Below are positions 1 to 8,100 of a stretch of DNA of 64,000 bases, in pieces; position 1 is the stretch's first letter, and every line of letters starts with the position of its first letter. The notes beneath the pieces are model-generated. The model worked only from the letters and a program-made list of their open reading frames with translations. It was not told the origin of the DNA and searched no databases. The translations under genes and the position numbers were made by a program. Origin of the DNA: Corynebacterium heidelbergense (GTDB taxonomy: Bacteria > Actinomycetota > Actinomycetes > Mycobacteriales > Mycobacteriaceae); contig NZ_CP063191.1 of assembly GCF_028609845.1 (NCBI RefSeq), forward strand, positions 558,001 through 622,000, given 5' to 3'.

Positions 1-1
1 G

Positions 2-97
2 CCGCAGGGCGGGGGCCGCACCATGTACGACCTCCTCGCCGCAACTGCATCCGTCGCTGGAGTGAAGAACGCTAAAGACATCAAGGGGGAGAAGTAA
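2..97 (+). CDS. C-terminal end of a prophage gene (partial)
   Basis: An open frame enters from the left edge and ends in TAA at 95-97; the last codons read GVKNAKDIKGEK. The stop overlaps the ATG of the next gene (TAATG), the tight coupling usual in phage late operons. Only about 31 codons are visible, so no function can be given. Its position just before a holin-like gene would suit a lysis or tail gene, which is inference. Confidence 0.45.
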   Translation, partial: PQGGGRTMYDLLAATASVAGVKNAKDIKGEK

Positions 98-450
98 TGA
101 AGAAGAATTTCGCAGCGCCGTGGTTCATCCGCCGCGCACTGTACCTGGTGGTCGGTGCCGTCCTGCTGGGGCTGGCAGCTTTCGGGGTCATCAGCGAGGC
201 GCAGATCGACTCGATCAGCGCGCAGGTGACTGGCATTGTCGGCCCTCTGCTGGGTGCACTGGTGTCTGGCTGGGCCGCGTCCAAGACACATGAGGGGTCC
301 GACTCTACTGTGACCGTGGATGATGTTGAGCGGGCTGCTAATGCGAACATCACTGACAAGGTGATTGATGTGATTGCGCAGATCGACACTGCCACGGGTG
401 GGAAGCACGCCGCTGAGGTCGCTTCCTACCGCGATATTTTCAGGGGGTAA
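97..450 (+). CDS. Holin-like small prophage membrane protein
   Basis: 117 residues with a basic N-terminus, a hydrophobic segment at about 10-32 and a second weaker one at about 43-61, then a soluble, charged C-terminal half. The size and layout match the putative holins encoded near the lysis genes of actinophages, which permeabilise the membrane to let endolysin out. The start codon overlaps the upstream stop (TAATG), and the next gene begins 3 bases after this one ends, so the three prophage genes look like one operon. The holin role is inferred from topology and context; no diagnostic motif exists. It could be another small phage membrane protein. Confidence 0.5.
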   Translation: MKKNFAAPWFIRRALYLVVGAVLLGLAAFGVISEAQIDSISAQVTGIVGPLLGALVSGWAASKTHEGSDSTVTVDDVERAANANITDKVIDVIAQIDTATGGKHAAEVASYRDIFRG

Positions 451-453
451 GTT

Positions 454-990
454 ATGCACGGTCGGGAGCGATGGTCGCCCGGTATCCCGTCTAACGTCTC
501 CCGGCTGATAATCCTCGCGCTGGCTATCCAGGCAGTGATTCGCGGATTCGATTACCTGCTGGGGGACAGGACTACTACGACCTCGGCGCTGGCCGTGGCT
601 GAGGAAGCACTGCCGCTCCCCGTGTGGGGTGCGATCTTCATCGTAGGCGGTTCGCTGGTGCTCGTTGGTCTGCGTGTCCGAAGGGCGGGGTGGATCGTTT
701 CTGGGTCTGTCTGGCTTTTCGCCGCGTATGGGGCAGTCGGGTGGTCGCTTGTTCTGCGCATCTTCGAGCAGGCAACCTCGTGGGGCCTGTTTTGGGGGGT
801 GTTTTCCCACCCGCATCTGACTTTGCAGTGGGCCTCGCAGTCTGCGGAGGCTTTCCCTCTCGATGGGTGGCGTGTGCCGTCTAGCTTCTTCGCGGCGATG
901 GTGATGTGGGCCGCTATCGGGTGGGGTACGCAGATCAGTTCTAGGGCGTGGGAGGTGACGCATGGATCCGATCATCGCGCTGCTTCCTAA
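454..990 (+). CDS. Prophage multi-spanning membrane protein, unknown function
   Basis: 178 residues with about four hydrophobic segments (roughly 18-36, 55-74, 79-100 and 145-162). I do not recognise the family. It starts 3 bases after the holin-like gene and overlaps the next gene by 29 bases, so it belongs to the same late operon. Many actinophages carry several small membrane proteins of this kind around the lysis cassette, where they may regulate lysis or block superinfection; that is general knowledge of such loci and not shown here. Confidence 0.55.
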   Translation: MHGRERWSPGIPSNVSRLIILALAIQAVIRGFDYLLGDRTTTTSALAVAEEALPLPVWGAIFIVGGSLVLVGLRVRRAGWIVSGSVWLFAAYGAVGWSLVLRIFEQATSWGLFWGVFSHPHLTLQWASQSAEAFPLDGWRVPSSFFAAMVMWAAIGWGTQISSRAWEVTHGSDHRAAS

Positions 991-1396
991 GGGTGGCGGC
1001 TGGTCTGTTGTCGCGGTGTTGCTGATGCTGACGTTCGGTTCGCAGCAGATTTTCTCGAAGGAGGGCGCGGGCCGGTTCTGGCTGTTCGGGCGTATCGCGG
1101 ACAAGATCGCGCACCGCAAGGAGCATGCCATTGAGCGGGAGGCGACGATTGAGCGCACTAGGTCTGATTACTTGGAGCGGATGATTGGCGATATTCGCCG
1201 TGACCTGGATGATGAGCGTGAGCGTTCTCGGTGTGCCGAGAAGCAGTTGCGCTCTGATCTGGATGATGCGTGGGGGTATGTGCGTTACGCCACGGATTGG
1301 TCGCGGGCTGTGTTGCAGATGAGTGTGGAGCATGGGTGGAGGCCGCCGTTGCCGGAGTGGTTGACTCCGGATCAGTGGCGGTCGCGTAAGAGGTAA
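962..1396 (+). CDS. Prophage membrane-anchored coiled-coil protein
   Basis: 144 residues: a short N-terminal segment, one hydrophobic stretch at about 15-28, then a long charged region (about 45-95, rich in Glu, Arg and Lys) that looks like a coiled coil, and a Trp/Pro-rich tail. Function unknown. Its start lies inside the preceding gene (29-base overlap), and a terminator-like hairpin follows its stop, so it is the last gene of the prophage operon before the tRNA. A spanin- or holin-like accessory role is possible but unsupported by motifs. Confidence 0.55.
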   Translation: MDPIIALLPKGGGWSVVAVLLMLTFGSQQIFSKEGAGRFWLFGRIADKIAHRKEHAIEREATIERTRSDYLERMIGDIRRDLDDERERSRCAEKQLRSDLDDAWGYVRYATDWSRAVLQMSVEHGWRPPLPEWLTPDQWRSRKR

Positions 1397-1427
1397 TTTG
1401 TTTGGCTTGCCGTTGTTGCGGTGGGTT

Positions 1428-1467
1428 CCCTCGCTGGGGTTTGTTCCCTGGCGGGGGTCTTTTTTTG
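1428..1467 (+). terminator. Probable terminator of the prophage operon
   Basis: Stem CCCTCGC / GCGGGGG (one G-U pair) with a 16-base loop, followed by a run of T. It lies 30 bases after the last prophage gene. Confidence 0.55.
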
Positions 1468-1525
1468 TGCCTGTTTTCTGGCGCGAACGAGTGTTCTGAT
1501 TGCTGGGGGCGTTTCGCCTCTTAAT

Positions 1526-1558
1526 CGCACGACATCCGCACGACATCCGCACGACAAT
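1526..1558. repeat. Three tandem 11-bp repeats near the prophage end
   Basis: CGCACGACATC occurs three times head to tail (the third ends in AAT), followed by two AATTGGGGG/GGGGCAATT-like stretches. Short direct repeats next to an attachment site often bind the integrase arm domain or an excisionase; here this is inference from position. Confidence 0.5.
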
Positions 1559-1665
1559 TGGGGGTAAAACAGGGGCAATTGGAAGCAGTTAGCGCATGTG
1601 ATACACCGATCCGAAACGCCCCATGAGCTGCTAAAACGCCTGGTCGGTAGCATGGCAGAAAAAAG

Positions 1666-1711
1666 TGCCCCAGAGAGGAATCGAACCTCCGACACCGGCT
1701 TTAGGAGAGCC
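1666..1711. other. Probable prophage attachment site (tRNA-Arg 3' half)
   Basis: Phage-type genes end about 270 bp from the 3' end of tRNA-Arg(CCT), with short repeats and no chromosomal gene in between. Tyrosine-integrase phages usually recombine in a tRNA 3' half and restore it, so this segment is the likely att core. The second copy would lie outside the window to the left. Confidence 0.45.
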
Positions 1712-1738
1712 GTGCTCTATCCACTGAGCTACTAGGGC
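1666..1738 (-). tRNA. tRNA-Arg (anticodon CCT)
   Basis: Read on the minus strand, a full cloverleaf forms: 7-bp acceptor stem beginning GCCCTAG (one G-U pair), D arm, anticodon stem CGGCT/AGCCG around loop CTCCTAA (anticodon CCT, decoding AGG), and T arm with TTCGATT. The discriminator is A; CCA is not encoded. The 3' end points towards the prophage genes on the left, the usual geometry for phage integration into a tRNA 3' end. Confidence 0.93.
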
Positions 1739-2351
1739 CGCCGCGCGCCGACACTCGCATCCGCCGCGCTCACCGGCAGATTCTACAAGGGCGCCCACGC
1801 CGCCGATCGATAAGGTGCACACAGGGGGGTCATCTGGCCCCGGCGGATTATTCTCGGCATTGTTGTGGACGTCCCGTGAGCGCGCTGTCTTTGACGTCCC
1901 AGAGTGGGGGTGGGGCACTGGGGCTGTCGTTCGGGTGCGCGCTGCTCCGGGCGTCCGGAATGCTGACCGGCGCCGGATCCGTTAACGGGAACGACGCGAA
2001 ATCCACCCCGGAGAAGATCGCGGTCTTGGAACCGGACGCGGCCGGGGAAAACACAATTGGAAGGAAGGTCGGCAGCAACCCGCCCCATAAGGAGACCACC
2101 GCGCCCGAGTTTTTTTATCCGCTTCCGGTACGGTTTGACCCGCTTCCAGTACAGCGAGGACAACATGGTCGGCACAGGCGCGGAGGCGGCGAGTGCGAAG
2201 GCCAGAGATACCGGGACTGCAACGTTCTACTCCATCGCGCCAATGCCCAGCGCAATCGCGACGCCCTCGATCTCCACGACCGTGATTCGCAGAACGCGGA
2301 CCTGCTGTTCCTCCGTGGCATGGCCTCTCTGACGACGGGATTATTGACGTC
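1739..2351. other. Gene-free stretch between tRNA-Arg and folA remnants
   Basis: About 610 bp with several overlapping open frames on both strands but none with a convincing start, ribosome site or recognisable protein. It probably holds decayed gene remnants left at the prophage boundary. I see no RNA gene or clear repeat. Confidence 0.4.
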
Positions 2352-2507
2352 CTAAGCCATCGACGCAGAAGCGTTGTTGGCTAAACCGGCGACCACTGCC
2401 AGGACCGTGCCGAAGGCGACTGCGGCGATCATGGCCACCAAGATGGGCCCAGCGACCCCCGAGGCGAGCAGAGGGGCCGCGGTGTTTGCCCCACCGCCTC
2501 TGGCCCG
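2352..2507 (-). pseudogene. Remnant of a small membrane protein after folA (DUF2613-like)
   Basis: Directly after the folA stop, in the same frame, 51 codons encode a small hydrophobic protein (segment around LLASGVAGPILVAMIAA, then a second hydrophobic run ending ASASMA). It resembles the short one-helix secreted proteins annotated DUF2613 in corynebacteria. There is no ATG, GTG or TTG in a sensible place in this frame. A GTG overlapping the folA stop (GTGA) opens a different frame that would join it by a one-base shift. It is either a frameshifted remnant or a small gene with a sequencing error. Confidence 0.3.
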
Positions 2508-3170
2508 TCACCGACCCCGCCGGGTCCTTTCGACGATGCGGAAGCGCAGGCCCGGGCCCGCATCGATCGCGTGCCCCCGCTCAGATGTCCGCCACGGCCC
2601 CGCGGCACAGTCGAACATCGCATCCGAAATCTCCGGCGCGTACACCCCGAAACTTTCCGGCGCTTCCATGTCTACTTCGGTCACCACAATGCGGTCCGCG
2701 ATTGACATGCATTGGGCATACACTTGCCCGCCGCCCAATATCCACACCATGGGTTGTTTCCCCTTGGCCGGTCCATCCTCATTCTGGGCGCGGATAGCCA
2801 ATTGCGACGCGGCGTTGATGGCGTCCGGAATAGAGGAAAAGACGTCAGCGCCCGGCGCCTCAAAATCTTCCCGCCGAGTGATGACGAAGTTGTCGCGCCC
2901 GGGGAGGGGTTGGAATTGCTCGCCGAGGGCCTCCCATGACGTGCGTCCCATGACGACGGGATAGCCAATGGTAGACCGTTTAAAGTGCTCAAGGTCTTCC
3001 GGAAGATACCACGGCATATCGGTGCCATCGCCGATCACGCCGGCTGTTGTCTGGGCCCATATCATCGCAATCTCTACGCCGCCGGGAATGCCCAGTGTTC
3101 TGAGCTGTTCCTTGGATAGTTCGGGGTATTCCCCGTCGCGATAACCGGTCGGTCGGTTGACGCTGCTCAT
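2508..3170 (-). CDS. folA: Dihydrofolate reductase
   Basis: Reduces dihydrofolate to tetrahydrofolate with NADPH, regenerating the cofactor oxidised by thymidylate synthase. The 220-residue protein carries the family signatures: IAMIWAQ (34-40), GVIG with MPWYLPEDL (52-60), PVVMGRTSWE (71-80) and the NADPH-binding WILGGGQVY (143-151). About 33 residues precede the usual DHFR start, so the true start might lie further in. The ATG at 3170 nevertheless has a good AGGAGA site 8 bases upstream. It lies 27 bp downstream of thyA on the same strand, the standard thyA-folA pair. Trimethoprim and methotrexate target this family. Confidence 0.96.
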   Translation of the reverse strand: MSSVNRPTGYRDGEYPELSKEQLRTLGIPGGVEIAMIWAQTTAGVIGDGTDMPWYLPEDLEHFKRSTIGYPVVMGRTSWEALGEQFQPLPGRDNFVITRREDFEAPGADVFSSIPDAINAASQLAIRAQNEDGPAKGKQPMVWILGGGQVYAQCMSIADRIVVTEVDMEAPESFGVYAPEISDAMFDCAAGPWRTSERGHAIDAGPGLRFRIVERTRRGR

Positions 3171-3197
3171 GTCCGGTGATTCTCCTATGTGCTGAGG

Positions 3198-4037
3198 TTA
3201 AACGGCGACCTGGGCGCGAATCGCGGGGTGGGGATCGTATCCCTCGAACTCCACATCATCGAGGTCGTAGCTGAACATATCCGCCGCTTTCCGTAGTTTC
3301 AGTTGCGGATAGGGCCTGGGGTGCCGGGATAGCTGCAGCTTGACCTGATCGACATGATTGTCGTAGATGTGGCAGTCACCGCCCGTCCAAATAAATTCGC
3401 CCACGTCTAGACTGGCCTGCTGTGCGAACATGTGCGTGAGCAAAGAATAACTGGCGATGTTAAACGGCACGCCGAGGAACATATCGGCACTGCGCTGGTA
3501 GAGCTGGCAGCTCAATTTCCCTTCCGCCACATATAGCTGGAATAGCAGGTGGCAAGGAGGGAGCGCCATATTGTGAAGTTCGCTGACGTTCCATGCAGTC
3601 ACGATATTGCGCCGCGAATCGGGGTCGCTCTTCAGCAGGTCTAATGCCCCTTGAATCTGGTCGATGTGCTGGCCGTCCGGAGTCGGCCAACTGCGCCACT
3701 GTACGCCGTAAATGGGGCCGAGATCCCCATTCTCGTCTGCCCACTCATTCCATATTCGTATCCCACGTTCCTGCAACCACGTGACGTTGGAATCACCGCG
3801 GAGGAACCACAACAATTCGCCCACAACGGAGCGGATATGTACAGACTTAGTGGTGATCAACGGAAAGGAATCGCCCAAGTTAAAGCGAATCTGCTGGGCA
3901 AACAGCGAGCGAGTGCCCGTGCCAGTCCGGTCCTGTTTCTTCGTGCCATGCTGCAGAATTGTCCGTAGCAGGTCCTCATAAGGGGTCTGGACGCCATCTA
4001 CCGCGCGCAAGCCAGCTTGGCCAGATGCTTCGTTCAT
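3198..4037 (-). CDS. thyA: Thymidylate synthase
   Basis: Methylates dUMP to dTMP with methylenetetrahydrofolate, which is oxidised to dihydrofolate for FolA. The protein shows the catalytic Cys in [11 protein letters not shown] (about C162), the phosphate-binding [16 protein letters not shown] region and the expected C-terminal end (family tail usually ...AV). I chose the ATG at 4037 (279 residues); a GTG at 4073 would add 12 residues and is not excluded. Typical length is about 264. It is the first gene of a thyA-folA unit; three 27-bp repeats lie between it and cysQ. Confidence 0.96.
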   Translation of the reverse strand: MNEASGQAGLRAVDGVQTPYEDLLRTILQHGTKKQDRTGTGTRSLFAQQIRFNLGDSFPLITTKSVHIRSVVGELLWFLRGDSNVTWLQERGIRIWNEWADENGDLGPIYGVQWRSWPTPDGQHIDQIQGALDLLKSDPDSRRNIVTAWNVSELHNMALPPCHLLFQLYVAEGKLSCQLYQRSADMFLGVPFNIASYSLLTHMFAQQASLDVGEFIWTGGDCHIYDNHVDQVKLQLSRHPRPYPQLKLRKAADMFSYDLDDVEFEGYDPHPAIRAQVAV

Positions 4038-4120
4038 GGGTGCCAGAGTAGTGCCCCGGTGTGGGCCGTCCACAGCGGCGGTGCGACTGGCTCTGTCCGA
4101 CCGTTGAATCGGGAGAAGGC

Positions 4121-4201
4121 GGCGATCCGCTCAGCAAACCCCGGTGCGGCGATCCGCTCAGCCAACCCCGGCGCGGCGATCCGCACATCCCACCCCGGCG
4201 C
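4121..4201. repeat. Three 27-bp tandem repeats between thyA and cysQ
   Basis: The unit begins GGCGATCCGC and ends CCCCGG(T/C)GC; copies at 4121-4147, 4148-4174 and 4175-4201 diverge slightly, the third most. The array ends exactly at the cysQ stop codon and occupies the thyA upstream region. Confidence 0.85.
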
Positions 4202-4966
4202 TCAGAGGGAGAAGCCCCCGTGCTCGTCGTGGAATTTCTTCGCGCTGGCCAGGATCTTGTCTTTGACGTCCGGGCGGCACACCAGCATGTCCGGCAGGTA
4301 GGTGGACTCGTGGTTGTAGGTTAAGTCCGTGCCGTCGAGTCGGCTGGTGTGTAGACCAGCAGCTCGGGCCACACCCGCTGGGGCGGCGTTGTCCCACTCG
4401 TACTGCCCTCCGGCGTGTACGTAGGCGTCGTTGTCGCCGAGGACAACAGAGATGACTTTGGCGCCGCAGGAGCCCATGAGAACCAGTTCCATGCCGGTGT
4501 CCTCGGCGATGAATTCGGCGATGGCGGGAGCCGAGTTCTGGCTCACCACCAGTCGGTTTGTCTGGGGGCCACCGACGGCGTGGATGTCCCCGGTGTGAAA
4601 GACGTGGCCGAGGTCCGGCATCCCCACGGCAGCGTGGGTGATCACGCCGTTTTCGGCGAGAGCGACGTGGACGGCCCAGTCCTGGCGGCCGCTGGCGTAT
4701 TCCTTTGTGCCATCGAGGGGGTCGATGATCCAGACCCGTTTGTTGGTAAGACGCTGCAGGTCGTCCGGTGCTTCTTCGGAAAGCACGGCGTCTTGGGGTC
4801 GGTGAACAGCCAGGGCCCGGGCGATCCAGTCTTGGGCGAGGGAGTCTCCGGCTTTACCCAGTTCTTGGCTTCGCAGCAGGCCAACGTTGCGAACTCCCTT
4901 AAGGATCTCGCCGCTGCCTTGCGCTAGACGCTTCACCAGCGTTGCGTCGTTCACGTCTGCAGTCAT
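4202..4966 (-). CDS. cysQ: 3'(2'),5'-bisphosphate nucleotidase, CysQ-like
   Basis: Member of the Mg-dependent, Li-sensitive phosphatase family. CysQ removes the 3' phosphate of PAP/PAPS, a by-product of sulfate assimilation. The 254-residue protein shows the metal-binding motifs EE (64-65), DPLDGT (82-87) and WD (191-192). The open frame extends far upstream, but the ATG at 4966 gives the family length and starts just before the first conserved helix. It is followed by thyA-folA on the same strand and divergent from lhr, the order seen in other corynebacteria. Substrate within the family cannot be proved from the motifs. Confidence 0.88.
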   Translation of the reverse strand: MTADVNDATLVKRLAQGSGEILKGVRNVGLLRSQELGKAGDSLAQDWIARALAVHRPQDAVLSEEAPDDLQRLTNKRVWIIDPLDGTKEYASGRQDWAVHVALAENGVITHAAVGMPDLGHVFHTGDIHAVGGPQTNRLVVSQNSAPAIAEFIAEDTGMELVLMGSCGAKVISVVLGDNDAYVHAGGQYEWDNAAPAGVARAAGLHTSRLDGTDLTYNHESTYLPDMLVCRPDVKDKILASAKKFHDEHGGFSL

Positions 4967-5154
4967 GGGGCCAACTCTAATCCATCTGGGGGTTGGCGGC
5001 AGTGGGGGAGACGTGCGGCCGGGTGGTATAGCGCGTGCAGCGTGACCCTCAATGTGTCTCGTTACCGGGTGACGGCCGGAATTCGGGTTGTGGTCGAAAA
5101 TGTATTCGAATTGGGCGAATGGGTGATGACCCGGCCGTCTGGTTGGATTGAGGC

Positions 5155-8100
5155 ATGCTGGACGACCCTCTGGAGCAGTTTTACCCGCCTGTTGCGGCGT
5201 GGTTTCGCGATGTCTTCGTGGAGCCGACTGTCGTGCAGTCCCAGGCGTGGTCGACCATCGCCGCTGGAAAGAACGCTCTTGTGGTCGCCCCCACGGGATC
5301 GGGCAAAACGTTGGCCGCCTTTTTGTGGTCACTGTCGCAGCTCACGCGCCAGGAGAATGCCCCGGAGGGTAAGGGGGCAGGTACGAAAGTCCTGTACATC
5401 TCCCCGTTGAAAGCTCTCGGCGTGGACGTGGACCGCAACTTGGCTGCGCCGTTGGCCGGGATCGCCCGTACCGCCGCCGCGATGGAAACGCACGTCGCCC
5501 CGGTTCGGGTGGGGGTGCGCTCTGGGGATACGCCGCAGTCCGAACGCTCACGGTTGCTGCGTACCCCTCCGGAGATTTTGATTACGACGCCAGAGTCCCT
5601 CTATCTCATGCTGACCTCAAAGGCCGCGGGGACGCTGCAGACAGTGGATACGGTGATCGTGGACGAGGTTCACGCGGTAGCCGGCACGAAGCGGGGGGCC
5701 CACCTGGCGCTGTCGTTGGAACGCCTAGAGATGATCACCCGGCAACCTGTGCAGCGCATCGGGCTGTCAGCCACCGTCAACCCGATCGACACGGTGGCCG
5801 CTTTCCTCGGGGGTGACCGTCCAGTGACGGTGGTGAACCCGAAGACCCACAAGGACTGGGACGTAAACGTCTGCAGTGTGGTCGAAGACTTCCAGGACCC
5901 GCCTGCGGCGGATGAAGGTGACGATCCGCCCGACGGGCAGGGCCCAGCCGAGGCAGGGGATGCCGCTGACGCGCCGGATCCGTCTGGCGTCGAGGCCCCA
6001 TCCGCGCTGGTGGACGAGGCTTTGCTCGGCCCCTCGCTCATCGGGGAGGGGGTCAGCGAGGACCCAGGCGCGGGGGCGCGGGGGGAAGGTGGCGTCGAAA
6101 AGGAATCTGCCCTGCCGCAGCAGAGATCGGTCTGGCCGCACGTGCAGCGGGCCATCTACGACCAGGTGATGGAGAACCGAGCCACGCTGGTCTTCGTCAA
6201 TTCGCGCCGGGCGGCAGAACGGTTGACGGGCGCGCTGAACGAATTGTGGGCCCGGGAGCATGACCCGGAATCGCTGGCGGCCTCCACACGCCGGGATCCC
6301 GCCCAGCTCATGGCGCGGTCGGAGCGGGTCACGGGGTCGGAGGCCGTCATCGCCCGCGCTCACCACGGCAGCGTGTCGAAGGATGAGCGGGCGGACATCG
6401 AAGCGGACCTGAAGTCCGGGGTGCTGCGCTGCGTGGTGGCGACGAGCTCACTGGAACTGGGCATTGACATGGGGCTGGTGGACCGGGTGATACAGGTGGG
6501 CGCGCCGCCGTCCGTCGCCGCGGCGGTGCAACGGTGTGGGCGCGCGGGGCACTCGGTGGGGGCGACGTCGCGGGCAACGATCTACCCGCTGCACAAGCAG
6601 GACGCCGAGAGCAGCGTCGTGGTCGTGGACCGGATGCTGAGAGGCGAGCTGGAGCCGCTACACGTTGTGACGAATGCCCTGGATATCCTCGCTCAGCAGA
6701 CGGTGGCTTCCGCCGTGCAGGCAGACGTGACGGCCGGGCTCATCGGCAGCGGAGAGGACCGGGATACGAACCAGCAGGGTAGCGCGGAACCCAGCGGTGC
6801 CCAGACCATCCCCGACGGCGCCTTATCGGTCGAGGCTTGGTGGGGGGCGGTGCGGCGGGCCTACCCCTTCGCGGCCCTGCCCCGTGAGGCCTTCGACGCC
6901 ACCCTCGAACTCATCAGCGGCCACTACCCCTCGACGGACTTCGCGGATCTCAAGCCCAGGGCCGTCTATGATGCCACCGCCGGGACCCTCGTGGCCCGGC
7001 CGGGGACCCAACGGGTGGCCGTGACCAGCGGCGGAACCATTCCAGATCGGGGCATGTTCGGCGTCTTCCTCGCCGCGGGGGAGGAGGCCGGGGCGCGCCG
7101 GGTCGGTGAGCTCGACGAGGAGATGGTCTACGAGTCGCGCGTGGGTGACATTTTCACGTTGGGGGCCTCCAGTTGGCGGATCCTGGAAATCAACCGCGAC
7201 CAGGTGATCGTCGCCCCCGCGGCAGGCCACACCGGGCGGCTGCCGTTCTGGACCGGGGACGCCGAGGGCAGGCCCGTCGAATTGGGTCGGGCCATCGGCG
7301 AAAACCGTAGATCCTGGGGTTCTGGAGCGCCCGGGGACATTCGGAATCGGGATTTTGTGGACGCCAATACCCGGGCGAATCTCGATGCGTTCTACGCGAA
7401 CCAGAAAGAGTCCGCGGGCATCATTCCCGACGAACGGACTATCCTGATAGAGCGATTCCGCGACGAGATTGGGGATTGGCGGGTCGTGGTTCACTCCCCC
7501 TTGGGCCGTGGGGTGAATGCGCCTTGGGCGATGGCGCTGGGAGCCCAGTTGCAGCGAGACACAGGCATCGACGCGATGGCCGTGGCCGGGGACGACGGCA
7601 TGGTTCTCCGGTTGCCGTACTCGGAGGAGCCGCCGGGCGCTGACCTGCTGTTGGGCCGTGGCGGTGTTGGAGGCGACTCGTCCGTAGCGCAGATCTCGCC
7701 CACAGGGCACGCCGGGCATATAGGGTCTGCGGGGCACACCGGGCACAGTGGGTCTGCAGGCGTCGCGAATGGCACCGAGGATGGGTCCGACGACACGCAG
7801 GCCGTACTCCCGCAGCTCGACCTCGGCATGGGGGCCGGGGAGGATCCAGCGGACGGGGTACTGGCGGACGTGATGGACAACGTTGGGTCCTCCGCCCTGT
7901 TCGCCGGGCGTTTCCGCGAATGCGCTGCCCGATCCTTGCTGCTGCCCCGACGGAACCCGGGGAAACGCCAACCCCTCTGGCAACAGCGGCAGCGGGCAGC
8001 TCAGCTCCTCGATGTGGCGCGGCCTCACCCGGAGTTTCCGGTGATGGTGGAGACCATGCGGGAATGCCTCCACGACGTGTACGACCTGGACAGTTTGGGC

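Noticed and set aside
6823..8073. Long antisense frame inside lhr
   Set aside because: A high-GC shadow frame: no ribosome site and Pro/Arg-rich nonsense translation.
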